A DNA stretch of 64,000 nucleotides, taken from assembly GCF_004004565.1 (NCBI RefSeq), contig NZ_SACM01000003.1, positions 452,579-516,578 of the forward strand, given 5' to 3'. This DNA is from Inhella crocodyli. Lineage in GTDB: Bacteria; Pseudomonadota; Gammaproteobacteria; Burkholderiales; Burkholderiaceae_C. Below, piece by piece: positions 42,738 to 53,147 of the stretch (position 1 is its first letter; the number at the start of each line of letters is the position of its first letter). The position numbers and the translations under genes are program-made. A model generated the notes under the pieces. That model was given only the letters and a program-made list of their open reading frames with translations. It made no database searches and had not been told where the DNA came from.

Positions 42738-43666
42738 GCGAAGGCCGTGGTCGGGTCGTAGGGGTGCACGTCGCGCCAGTGCTGCGCGATGTCGATGCGG
42801 CGGGTGATCCACACGCGGTTGTGCGCCTGCACGTGGTCCAGGAAGCGCTGCAACGCGCGCATGCGCCCCGGGCGGCCGAGCAGGCGGCAGTGCATGCCGA
42901 TGCTCATCATGCTGGGCCGCTCGTCGCCCTCCGCGTAGTGCACGTCGAAGGCGTCGCGCAGGTACTCGAAGAACTCGTCGCCGTGGCTGAAGCCCTGCGG
43001 CAGCGCGAAGCGCATGTCGTTGCAGTCCAGCGTGTAGGGCACCACCAGGTGCGGGGCGTCGCCGCCGTCGGTCTTGCGCACGCGCAGCCAAAAGGGGAGG
43101 TCGTCGCCGTAGTGGTCGCTGTCGTAGGCGAAGCCGCCGTGCTCGGCCACCAGGCGGCGGGTGTTGGGGCTGTCGCGGCCGGTGTACCAGCCCAAGGGCG
43201 CGCTGCCCGTCAGGCGGCGGATGACCTCGACACCGCGCAGCAGGTGCTCGCGCTCGGTCGCTTCGTCCATCGTTTGGTAGTGGATCCAGCGCCAACCGTG
43301 GCAGGCGATCTCGTGGCCCAGCTCGACGAAGGCGGCGGTGACCTCGGGGCAGCGCTCCAGCGCCATGCCCACACCGAACACGGTGAGCGGCAGGCCCCGG
43401 CGTTCGAACTCGCGCAGCAGGCGCCACACGCCCACGCGCGAGCCGTACTCGTAGATGCTCTCCATGCTCAGGTGCCGCGCCGGGTAGCTGGCGGGGTTGG
43501 CCATCTCGGAGAGGAACTGCTCGCTGCCGGCGTCGCCGTGCAGCACCGAGTTTTCGCCGCCCTCTTCGAAGTTCAGCACGAACTGCACCGCGACGCGGGC
43601 TTGGCCCGGCCACTGCGCATGCGGCGGGTTGCGGCCGTAGCCCTTGAGATCCCGGGGGTAGCTCAT
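42728..43666 (-). CDS. puuE: Allantoinase PuuE
   Basis: A 312-residue member of the polysaccharide-deacetylase fold, hydrolysing allantoin to allantoate without the amidohydrolase metal centre of AllB. Diagnostic blocks are YPRDLKGYGRNPPHAQWPG, FVLNFEEGGENSVLHGD, GHEIACHGWRWIHYQTMDEA and GWYTGRDSPNTRRLV. It starts at ATG 43666, overlapping the GntR regulator stop by ATGA, and its end overlaps uraD-allC by 10 nt. Confidence 0.95.
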   Translation of the reverse strand: MSYPRDLKGYGRNPPHAQWPGQARVAVQFVLNFEEGGENSVLHGDAGSEQFLSEMANPASYPARHLSMESIYEYGSRVGVWRLLREFERRGLPLTVFGVGMALERCPEVTAAFVELGHEIACHGWRWIHYQTMDEATEREHLLRGVEVIRRLTGSAPLGWYTGRDSPNTRRLVAEHGGFAYDSDHYGDDLPFWLRVRKTDGGDAPHLVVPYTLDCNDMRFALPQGFSHGDEFFEYLRDAFDVHYAEGDERPSMMSIGMHCRLLGRPGRMRALQRFLDHVQAHNRVWITRRIDIAQHWRDVHPYDPTTAFAWT

Positions 43667-44343
43667 GCCAACGCTCCAAGCGCTTCCATCAAGTCGGTCG
43701 TGCGCGGCTGCAGCTGCAGGCCGCGTTCCACGTTGCCCAGGTGCTGCTCCATCAGGCGCACGGCGGTCTTGCTGTCGCCGCGCTCGATGGCGTCCACCAG
43801 GGCCACATGCTCGTGGGCCGAGTGCTCGGCCGAGTGCTGGCTTTGAAACATCAGCGCGATGAGCGAGCAGCGCGCCAGCAGGTCGCCCAGCAGCTCGGCC
43901 AGCACGGCGTTGCCCGCCAGCTGGGCCAGCAGCACGTGGAACTCGGCCAGCAGCCGGGTGCGGCCGGGCACGTCGCCTTTGGCCAGGGCCTGCGCCTCGC
44001 GCTGCAGGTGGGCGCGCAGGCTCTTCACCTGGGCGGGGGTGATGGACTTGCACAGCTGCTTGACCAGCTGCAGCTCGATCATTTGCCGCACCTCGAAGAC
44101 CTGGCGGGCCTCGTCGATGCTGGGCTCAGCCACGAAGGCGCCGCGCGCGGGCAGTAGCTGCACCAGGTGGTCGCGGCTGAGCTGGTTCAAGGCCTGGCGC
44201 ACGAGGGTGCGCGACACCTGGAACAAGTCGGCCAGCTGCTGCTCGACCAGCTTGGTGCCGGGCATCAGGCGGCGCTCGACGATCGCCGCCGTGAGGGCGT
44301 CGACGATGCGCTGGGTTTGGCTGATGGGCTCGGCGGCTTTCAT
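43663..44343 (-). CDS. GntR-family (FCD) regulator of purine catabolism
   Basis: A 226-residue regulator from ATG 44343. The winged HTH is at about residues 8-75 (IVDALTAAIVERRLMPGTKL, LADLFQVSRTLVRQALNQLS). The C-terminal all-helical FCD ligand domain (about 85-215) has the metal-binding pattern with EFHVLLAQLAGN and EHVALVDAIERGD. It is divergent from uraH across 47 bp and first in the puuE operon, so it most likely represses both divergent operons until a pathway intermediate binds. No Shine-Dalgarno is visible before the ATG; the transcript may start very close to it. Confidence 0.88.
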   Translation of the reverse strand: MKAAEPISQTQRIVDALTAAIVERRLMPGTKLVEQQLADLFQVSRTLVRQALNQLSRDHLVQLLPARGAFVAEPSIDEARQVFEVRQMIELQLVKQLCKSITPAQVKSLRAHLQREAQALAKGDVPGRTRLLAEFHVLLAQLAGNAVLAELLGDLLARCSLIALMFQSQHSAEHSAHEHVALVDAIERGDSKTAVRLMEQHLGNVERGLQLQPRTTDLMEALGALA

Positions 44344-44345
44344 GC

Positions 44346-44366
44346 GTGTATGCTTGAGTGTATACA
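44346..44366. promoter_or_regulatory. Putative GntR operator between the purine operons
   Basis: GTGTAT occurs at 44346-44351 and again at 44358-44363, 12 bp apart, and the second copy runs into the perfect palindrome TGTATACA (44359-44366). It fills nearly half of the 47-bp region between the gntR and uraH starts, so one bound regulator could shut both promoters. FCD-type GntR proteins commonly bind short TGTATACA-like palindromes. Confidence 0.6.
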
Positions 44367-44390
44367 GTTTGGACCGCACGACGGCGAACC

Positions 44391-44747
44391 ATGGGCCAGC
44401 TTTCCACCCACGTTCTTGACACCGCCCACGGCCGCCCCGCGGCCGGGATGGCCGTCACCCTGCAGCGGCTCGACACCGACGGCCAAGCCCACACCGTGCG
44501 CGAGATCCGGCTCAACGCCGACGGCCGTGGCGATGGCCCCTTGCTCGATGAAACCGCCATGGCCGTGGGCCGCTGGCGCCTGGTGTTCGCCGTGGCCGAC
44601 TACTTCCGTGCGCAGGGCGTCGCCCTGCCCGAGCCGCCCTTCGTCGACGTGGTGAACCTGGACTTCGGCATCGCCGACGCCAGCGCCAAGTACCACGTGC
44701 CCCTGCTGGTCAGCCCCTGGAGCTACAGCACCTACCGGGGGAGCTGA
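44391..44747 (+). CDS. uraH: 5-hydroxyisourate hydrolase
   Basis: A 118-residue transthyretin-like enzyme from ATG 44391 that hydrolyses 5-hydroxyisourate to OHCU. It begins with GQLSTHVLDTAHGRPAAGM (catalytic His in THVLD) and ends with HVPLLVSPWSYSTYRGS, the C-terminal YRGS tetrapeptide that distinguishes the hydrolase from true transthyretin. It is first in the right-hand purine operon, 2 nt before puuD. Confidence 0.97.
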   Translation: MGQLSTHVLDTAHGRPAAGMAVTLQRLDTDGQAHTVREIRLNADGRGDGPLLDETAMAVGRWRLVFAVADYFRAQGVALPEPPFVDVVNLDFGIADASAKYHVPLLVSPWSYSTYRGS

Positions 44748-44749
44748 GC

Positions 44750-45948
44750 TTGGACACCACGTACCTCCTCGACTGGGCCAACCTGCTGCTGCGTTGGGCC
44801 CACGTCATCACGGCCATCGCCTGGATCGGCTCCTCGTTCTACTTCGTCTTCCTGGACAGCAGCCTCACCAAGCCCACCGCGCCCGACCTGCTGGCCAAGG
44901 GCGTGGACGGCGAGCTGTGGGCCGTGCACGGCGGCGGCTTCTACAACCCCCAGAAGTACCTGGTGGCGCCCAAGAGCCTGCCCGAGAAGCTGCACTGGTT
45001 CTTCTGGGAAAGCTACTCCACCTGGCTCACCGGCTTCGCGCTGTTCACAGTGCTGTACCTGGCCAACGCCAGCCAGTTCTTGGTCGACCCACGGGTGTTC
45101 GCCTGGGGCTCCAGCGGGGCCGCGGTGGCCGCGGCGCTGGGTTTCGTCTTCGGCTTCTGGTTCGTTTACGACCTCCTCTGCCGATGGCTGGGTGAGAAGG
45201 ACGGCAAGGTCGGCGGTGACGCGCGCGTCGGCGCGGCGGTGCTCGTCGTGGTCGTGGCCGCCACCTGGGCCGCCGGCCAGCTGTTCGCCGGCCGCGCCGC
45301 CTTCGTCATCGTCGGCGCCATGATGGCCACGGCCATGAGCGCCAACGTGATGGTCTGGATCATTCCCGGTCAGCGCAAGGTCATCGCGCAGATGAAGGCC
45401 GGGCAGCCCGTCGAGGCCATCCACGGCCAGCGCGGCAAGCAGCGCAGCGTGCACAACACCTACTTCACGCTGCCGGTGCTGGTGGCCATGCTCAGCAACC
45501 ACTACGGCTTCCTCTACCAAGGCGCGCACGCTTGGGCCGTGCTGGTGGCGCTGATGCTGGCCGGCGCGCTCATCCGCCACAGCTTCGTGGCCCGCCACCG
45601 CGCCCTGGTGAACGGCACGCCCGTGCCGTGGTGGACCGCGGGCCTGGGCGTGGCCCTGATCGTTGCCACCGCCGTGGCCCTGGCGCCCGCGCCCAAGCCC
45701 GCCGCCGTCGCAGTCGCCCCCGTGACCCTGGCCGAGGTGCAGCAGGTCGTGGCCCAGCGCTGCCTGATGTGCCACGGTGAGGGGGTGCAGCAAAAGGGCG
45801 TGGCCCTGCACACCCCGGCGCTGCTGCAGCAGCACGCGGCCAACGTCGCCGTGCAGTTGCGCGCGCACGCCATGCCGATGAACAACGCCACGCAGATGAA
45901 CGAGGCCGAGCGCGAGCTCGTCATTCGCTGGGTGCAGGAGGGCGCGAA

Positions 45949-45952
<4 letters not shown>
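44750..45952 (+). CDS. puuD: Membrane urate hydroxylase with cytochrome c domain
   Basis: A 400-residue PuuD, oxidising urate to 5-hydroxyisourate and passing electrons to the respiratory chain. TTG 44750 is the only sensible start; GGGGAG lies about 7 nt upstream. Eight or so membrane helices fill residues 10-310, starting with LLRWAHVITAIAWIGSSFYF and the conserved histidines (HGGGFYNPQKY, NTYFTLPVLVAMLSNHYG). A C-terminal cytochrome c domain has the heme motif CLMCH at 338-342 and the likely axial methionine in RAHAMPMNN. Its stop overlaps the xdhA start (GTGA). Confidence 0.95.
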
Positions 45953-47402
<1,450 letters not shown>

Positions 47403-47406
<4 letters not shown>

Positions 47407-49739
47407 CGCACTTGCCCCCGACCCCCATCGTTGGCACGTCGATGCCGCACGAAGCCGCCCACCTGCACGTGGCCGGCGCGGCGCCCTACACCGACGACCT
47501 CCCCGAGCGCGCCGGCACCCTGCACGCCGCGCTCGGCCTGTCGCCCCTGGCGCACGGCACCATCACCGCGCTGCACCTGGACCGCGTGCGCGCCCTGCCC
47601 GGCGTGGTCGATGTGTTCGCCGCCGCCGATTTACCCGGCGCCAACGACTGCGGGCCGCTGATCCAAGACGACCCCATCCTGGCCGAGGGCACGCTGCGCT
47701 ACCGCGGCCAGCCCGTGTTCGCCGTGGTGGCCACCACGCGCGAGGCCGCGCGCCGGGCGGCGGCCCTGGCGCCGCAGGTCATCGAGGCCACGCCCCTGCC
47801 CGCGCTGCTCACGGCGCGCGAGGCGCACGCCGCCGGGCAGTACGTCATCCCGCCCATGGTGCTGGCCCGGGGCGACGCCGATGCCGCGCTGCGCGAGGCG
47901 CCGCACCGCATTCACCTCGACTTCGAGCTGGGCGGCCAAGAGCAGTTCTACCTGGAGGGGCAGATCAGCTACGCCTGCCCCGAGGAGAACGAGGGCCTGA
48001 CCGTCTACTGCTCCACCCAGCACCCCAGCGAGATGCAGCACCTGGTGGCGCACGCGCTGCACGCGCCGGCGCACGCCATCCGCGTGGTGTGCCGGCGCAT
48101 GGGCGGCGGCTTTGGCGGCAAGGAGTCGCAGTCGGCCCTGTTCGCCTGCGTGGCGTCGGTGGCGGCGCAGCGCAACCGCGCGCCCGTCAAGCTGCGCCTG
48201 GATCGCGACGACGACTTCCTCGTCACCGGCCGCCGGCACGGCTTCGTGGTCGAGATCGACGCCGGCTTCGACGACGCCGGCCGCGTGCTGGGCGTGGCCG
48301 CCACGCTCGTCAGCAACGCCGGCCACTCGGCCGATTTGTCGGGCCCGGTGCTGACCCGCGCGCTCTGCCACTTCGACAACGCCTACTGGCTGCCCCACGT
48401 GCGCTTGCGCGGCTTCGCGGCCAAGACCAACACGCAGAGCAACACGGCCTTCCGCGGTTTCGGCGGCCCGCAGGGCGCGCTGGCCGTGGAGCTGCTGCTG
48501 GACGCCATCGCCCGGCGCTTGGGCGCCGACCCCCTGGCCGTGCGCCGCGCCAACCTGTACGTGGAGGGGCAAACGCCGCCCCAAACCACGCCCTACGGCC
48601 AACCGGTCGAAGACTTCTGCCTGCCCGACCTGATCGACGAGCTGGCCCGCACCAGCGACTACGCCGCGCGCCGAGCCGACGTGCAGGCCTTCAACGCCAA
48701 CAGCCCCGTGCTGAAGAAGGGCCTGGCACTGACCCCGGTGAAGTTCGGCATCAGCTTCAACGTCGTGCACCTCAACCAGGCCGGCGCGCTGGTGCACGTC
48801 TACACCGACGGCTCGGTGCTGGTGAACCACGGCGGCACCGAGATGGGCCAAGGCCTGAACACCAAGGTGGCCCAGGTGGTGGCGCACGAGCTGGGCCTGC
48901 CCCTGGCCCGCGTGCGCTGCAGCGCCACCGACACCGACAAGATCGCCAACACCAGCGCCACCGCGGCCAGCACCGGGGCCGACCTGAACGGCAAGGCCGC
49001 CCAGGCCGCCGCGCGCACCGTGCGCCAGCGCCTCGCGGCCTTCGCCGCGAAGAAGCTGGGCGGCGAGGCCGACGCCGTGCGTTTTGAAGGCGGCCAGGTG
49101 CTGGTGGGCGCGCAAACGATCGCCTGGGAGGCGCTGATCAAGCAGGCCTACTTGGCCCGCGTGCAGCTGTGGAGCGACGGCTTCTACGCCACGCCGGGCC
49201 TGAGCTGGGACCGCGCCACGCTGCAGGGCAAGCCCTTCTACTACTTCGCCCACGGCGCGGCCGTGGCCGAAGTGCTGGTCGACACCCTGACCGGCGAGCA
49301 CCGCGTGCTGCGCGCCGACCTGCTGCACGACGTGGGCCGCTCGCTGAACCCGGCGCTGGACATCGGCCAGGTCGAAGGCGCCTTCATCCAGGGCATGGGC
49401 TGGCTCACGATGGAAGAGCTGGTCTGGCACCCCGACGACGGCAGCGCCAAGGCGGGCCTCTTGATGACGCACGCGCCCAGCACCTACAAGATCCCCACGG
49501 CCAACGACTGCCCGCCCGTGCTGAACACCCGCCTGTTCGACCGCCCCAATGCGATGGACAGCATCCACCGCAGCAAGGCCGTGGGCGAGCCCCCGCTGCT
49601 GCTGCCCTTCTCGGTGTTCTTCGCCATCAAGGACGCGGTGTCGGCCGCGGGCGGCCACCGGGCGGAGCCGGTGCTGCACGCCCCCGCAACGCCGGAGTCG
49701 ATCCTCCGTTCATTGAATGGCCTGACCCTGTCACCGTGA
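47403..49739 (+). CDS. xdhB: Xanthine dehydrogenase molybdopterin subunit
   Basis: A 778-residue subunit from ATG 47403 that oxidises hypoxanthine and xanthine to urate. Molybdopterin-binding motifs are present: QEQFYLEGQ, RRMGGGFGGKESQ, FRGFGGPQG, GGTEMGQGLNTK and, near the C-terminus, KAVGEPPLLL with the catalytic glutamate of the xanthine oxidase family. It overlaps xdhA and xdhC (GTGA at 49736). Confidence 0.96.
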
Positions 49740-50539
49740 CCCTGCCCGCTACCCTCCACGCCACCGCCTTGCAGTGGCAGGCCCAAGGCCGCCCGGCCCT
49801 GGTGGTGGAGGTGCAGGCGCACCAAGGCTCGGTGCCCCGCGAGGCCGGCACGCGCATGATGGTGGCGGCCGATGCGGTGCTGGGCACCCTGGGCGGCGGG
49901 CACCTGGAGTTGCAAGCGGTTCAACACGCCCGCGCGCTGCTGCTCACCGGCCAAGGCGACGAACAGCGCCTGCCCCTGGGCCCGGCGCTGGGCCAGTGCT
50001 GCGGCGGCGTGGTGACGCTGCGCTACACGCCGCTGCGCGAAGCCGAGCCTGCCGCTTGGACCCTGCCCGCGCCCCGCTTCACGTTGGAGCTCTACGGCGC
50101 CGGCCACGTGGGCCGCGCCATCGCGCAGCAGCTGAGCCAGATCGACTGCCGCGTGCGCTGGCTGGACGAGCGCGAGGCCGAGTTCCCCGCTGAAAGCTCG
50201 CCACCCCATGTTCAACGCGTGTGCACCGACGGCCTGCCGCACGAGCTGGCCGCCGCCCCCGCCGGCGCGCACGTGCTGATCCTGACCCACAGCCACGACC
50301 TCGACCTGGCCCTGACCCAGGCCGCGCTGCGCCGCGACGACCTGCCTTGGGTGGGCCTGATCGGCAGCGCCACCAAGCGCGCGCGCTTTCTGCACCGGCT
50401 GGAGGCCCAAGGCTTCACGCCCGCGCAGCTGGCGCGCCTGTGCTGCCCCATTGGCCTGCCCGGCCTCAGCGGCAAAGAGCCCGCCGTGATCGCGGTGTCG
50501 GTCGTGGCCCAGCTCTTGATGCTGAACCCCGTTTCCTGA
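49736..50539 (+). CDS. xdhC: Xanthine dehydrogenase accessory protein XdhC
   Basis: A 267-residue chaperone from GTG 49736 that binds molybdenum cofactor and helps its sulfuration and insertion into XdhB. The N-terminal XdhC/CoxI domain has HQGSVPREAGTRMMV and GTLGGGHLELQAV, and GPALGQCCGGVVTLR carries the cofactor-binding Cys pair. The C-terminal Rossmann domain has LYGAGHVGRAIAQQL and ends with LIGSATKRARFLHRL and CCPIGLPGLSGKEPA. Confidence 0.95.
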   Translation: MTLPATLHATALQWQAQGRPALVVEVQAHQGSVPREAGTRMMVAADAVLGTLGGGHLELQAVQHARALLLTGQGDEQRLPLGPALGQCCGGVVTLRYTPLREAEPAAWTLPAPRFTLELYGAGHVGRAIAQQLSQIDCRVRWLDEREAEFPAESSPPHVQRVCTDGLPHELAAAPAGAHVLILTHSHDLDLALTQAALRRDDLPWVGLIGSATKRARFLHRLEAQGFTPAQLARLCCPIGLPGLSGKEPAVIAVSVVAQLLMLNPVS

Positions 50540-50566
50540 ATCCCGACTGCCTGAGAGAGACACCCC

Positions 50567-51544
50567 ATGGACATCTTTGACTACGACCACGTGCAACTGC
50601 TGCCCCGCCAGTGCCGCGTGAACAGCCGCAGCGAATGCGACCCCAGCATCCAGTTCGGCCCCCGCCGCTTCAAGATCCCGGCCGTGCCGGCCAACATGAA
50701 GACCGTCATCGACGAGCCCATCGCCGAGATGCTGGCGCGCGAGGGCTACTTCTACGTCATGCACCGCTTCGACCTGGATGCGATGGCCTTCGCCCGCCGC
50801 ATGCGCGATCAAGGCCTGTACGTGAGCCTGAGCCTGGGCGTGCAGCCCAAGGACGCCGAGCTGGTGCTGCAGTTGGCGCAATCCGGCCTGGGCGCCGACT
50901 ACCTCACCATCGACATCGCCCACGGCCACGCCGATGCCGTGGAGCGCCAGATCGCCCACATCAAGCAGCACCTGCCCAACGCCTTCGTCATCGCCGGCAA
51001 CGTGGGCACGCCCGAGGCCGTGCTCGACTTGGAGCGCTGGGGCGCCGACGCGACCAAGGTCGGCATCGGCCCGGGCAAGGTGTGCATCACGCGCATGAAG
51101 ACGGGCTTTGGCACGGGCGGCTGGCAGCTCAGCGCCGTGAAGTGGTGCGCCCGCGTGGCCAGCAAGCCCATCGTGGCCGACGGCGGCATCCGCCACCACG
51201 GCGACATCGCCAAGAGCATCCGCTTCGGTGCCAGCATGGTCATGATCGGCTCGCTGTTCGCCGGCCACGAGGAGAGCCCGGGCGAGACGGTGGTCGAGAA
51301 CGGCCAGCGCTACAAGGCCTACTTCGGCTCGGCCAGCGACTTCAACAAGGGCGAGCGCCGGCACGTGGAAGGCAAGCGCATCCTCGAACCCATCAAGGGC
51401 CACCTGGCCGACACCCTGGTGGAGATGCGCGAAGACCTGCAGTCGGCCATCAGCTACGCCGGCGGCAAGCAGCTGATGGACCTGCGCAAGGTGAACTACG
51501 TGGTGCTGGGCGGCGAGAACGCCGGGGAGCACTTGTTCTTCTGA
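50567..51544 (+). CDS. guaC: GMP reductase
   Basis: A 325-residue TIM-barrel enzyme from ATG 50567 with GAGAGA about 9 nt upstream. It reduces GMP to IMP and ammonia with NADPH. The active-site loop [20 protein letters not shown] (C in the VCIT motif) and [20 protein letters not shown] are diagnostic; the length and the sequence [15 protein letters not shown] fit the type 2 GuaC group of Gram-positive bacteria and some betaproteobacteria. It sits 27 bp after xdhC, so it may be part of the purine operon, channelling guanine nucleotides to hypoxanthine. Confidence 0.95.
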   Translation: MDIFDYDHVQLLPRQCRVNSRSECDPSIQFGPRRFKIPAVPANMKTVIDEPIAEMLAREGYFYVMHRFDLDAMAFARRMRDQGLYVSLSLGVQPKDAELVLQLAQSGLGADYLTIDIAHGHADAVERQIAHIKQHLPNAFVIAGNVGTPEAVLDLERWGADATKVGIGPGKVCITRMKTGFGTGGWQLSAVKWCARVASKPIVADGGIRHHGDIAKSIRFGASMVMIGSLFAGHEESPGETVVENGQRYKAYFGSASDFNKGERRHVEGKRILEPIKGHLADTLVEMREDLQSAISYAGGKQLMDLRKVNYVVLGGENAGEHLFF

Positions 51545-51569
51545 ACCGCCACCGACCCGCCGACCCGGC

Positions 51570-53147
51570 TCAAGGCACGCTGCGCTCGACGCGGTCGTCG
51601 ACCTGCCCGTTCTTGCGCGTGGCCGTCTCCTGGGTGGGTTGCCAGCTGCGCACGTACTCCACGGCGTAGCCCGTGGCCTTGACCGTGACGCGCAGGTGGC
51701 CGGCGCTGGGCAGGATCGTGCCCTGCGCGTAGTGGTAGTCGCGGGCCAGGTTGGCGGCGCTGGTGGTGTTGACGGCGCTGGGCTGGGCCACGGTGAGGTA
51801 CAGGATGCCGTCGAGCTCTTGGCGGGCGTGCAGGTGGTCGTGGCCCTTGAACACGGCGTTGACCTTGTGCTGCTTGAGCAGCTCGTGGATGGGCAGCCCC
51901 CAACCCGGGCGGCGCGCGGCGAAGCCGGCGCTGCCGTCGGCGTTGAGGCCGCCCCACTCGAAGTAGGGCGCGCCCTCCACGCCACCGCGCATTTGCCCGT
52001 CCAGGCCCCCCACCAGGTTGTGCACGAAGACGAACTTCATGCGCGCGGTGCTGGTGGCCAGGGTGTCGGCCAGCCAGCGGTACTGGCGCTCGCCCAGGGT
52101 GAGGTTCCAGCCGTCCTTGCTGGCCGGTGCGGCGGTGTTCCAGTAGGGGTCGAGCACGATGAACTGCGCGTCGCCCCAGGTCCAGCTGTACCAGGCGGCA
52201 CGGGCGCCGACGAAGGGGTCGGGCAGGGTGTCGCCGCGATAGAAGATGCCCGGCGCGGGGTTGGCGAAGTACTGCTGCCGCGCCTGCGTGGCCCAAACGG
52301 CGAGGTTGCTGCCGCTGCCGTTGTTCAGCCAACCGGCCTCGCCCTCGTGGTTGCCATTGGCCAGGAACAGGGGCACGGCGTGGCTGATGGCGGCGAAGTT
52401 GCCGCGCTCGTACACGTAGCGGCGGTTCACCGTCGCGGCGTCGGGGGCCATTTGCACCAGCTCGCTCAAGGGGTCGCTGTGCTTTTCGGTCATGAAGGTG
52501 TCGCCCAGGTCGACGTGGAAGTCGGGCCGGTCGGCGAGCACGTTTTGCAGGGTGCGCTGGTAGACGGGGAGGCTGGAGTTTTCGTCGAGGTGCGAGTCGG
52601 CCTGCACCGTGAACACGAACTCGCGACCGGGCGGCCGGGCGGTTTGGAAGCGCCCCAACACGGCGGCCTGCTCGGTGCCGGAGGGGGGCGTCCAGCGCAA
52701 CTCGTAGTTGTAGGCCGTGTCGGCCAGCAGGCCGCCCAGGGACAGCACGCTGACGCCATTGGCCTGCAAGGCCACGGCCCCCGAATCGACCGCCGCACCG
52801 CCCCCGCTGGGCTGCGCGCGCACGAACACGCTGCCGGTGGCGCCCGTGGCCAGCACCTTGAACTGCACGGTGCTGCCGGTGGGGGCACCGACCAAGACGT
52901 TGCCGTCGAACCGGGTCGGTGCCGGTGCCGGTGCCGGTGCCGGTGCCGGTGCCGGTGCGGGTGCGGGTGCGGGTGCGGGTGCGGGTGCGGGTGCGGGTGC
53001 GGGTGCGGGTGCCGGTGCCGGTGCGGGTGCAGGGGCTGGTGCAGGCGCCGGGGCCGGCACGGGGCTGGGGGCCGATCCCCCACCGCCGCAGGCGCTGAGC
53101 ACGAGGAGGGCGCAGGCTGCGGCCTGGCGATGGGCGTGAGGCTTCAT
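51570..53147 (-). CDS. Metallophosphoesterase lipoprotein, copy 1
   Basis: A 525-residue exported protein from ATG 53147. The signal ends in lipobox LSAC followed by GGGGS, then a long (AP)n linker at about residues 30-77, then a fibronectin-like domain as in purple acid phosphatases, then a calcineurin-like phosphoesterase with metal motifs VQADSHLDEN, HVDLGDTFMTEK, LANGNHEGEA, FVHNLVGG and FKGHDHLHAR. The substrate is unknown. The start overlaps the stop of the upstream paralogue by ATGA, so both are expressed together from the promoter carrying the TGAC-N6-GTCA box at 54744. Confidence 0.88.
   Translation of the reverse strand: MKPHAHRQAAACALLVLSACGGGGSAPSPVPAPAPAPAPAPAPAPAPAPAPAPAPAPAPAPAPAPAPAPAPAPAPAPTRFDGNVLVGAPTGSTVQFKVLATGATGSVFVRAQPSGGGAAVDSGAVALQANGVSVLSLGGLLADTAYNYELRWTPPSGTEQAAVLGRFQTARPPGREFVFTVQADSHLDENSSLPVYQRTLQNVLADRPDFHVDLGDTFMTEKHSDPLSELVQMAPDAATVNRRYVYERGNFAAISHAVPLFLANGNHEGEAGWLNNGSGSNLAVWATQARQQYFANPAPGIFYRGDTLPDPFVGARAAWYSWTWGDAQFIVLDPYWNTAAPASKDGWNLTLGERQYRWLADTLATSTARMKFVFVHNLVGGLDGQMRGGVEGAPYFEWGGLNADGSAGFAARRPGWGLPIHELLKQHKVNAVFKGHDHLHARQELDGILYLTVAQPSAVNTTSAANLARDYHYAQGTILPSAGHLRVTVKATGYAVEYVRSWQPTQETATRKNGQVDDRVERSVP
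52918..53040. repeat. Hexamer tandem repeat encoding an (AP)n linker
   Basis: About twenty copies of a GGTGCN hexamer in blocks: GGTGCC repeated first, then GGTGCG repeated, then mixed. On the minus strand it encodes alternating Ala-Pro in the first phosphoesterase. Such pure blocks are prone to slipped-strand length change in steps of two residues without frameshift. Confidence 0.85.
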
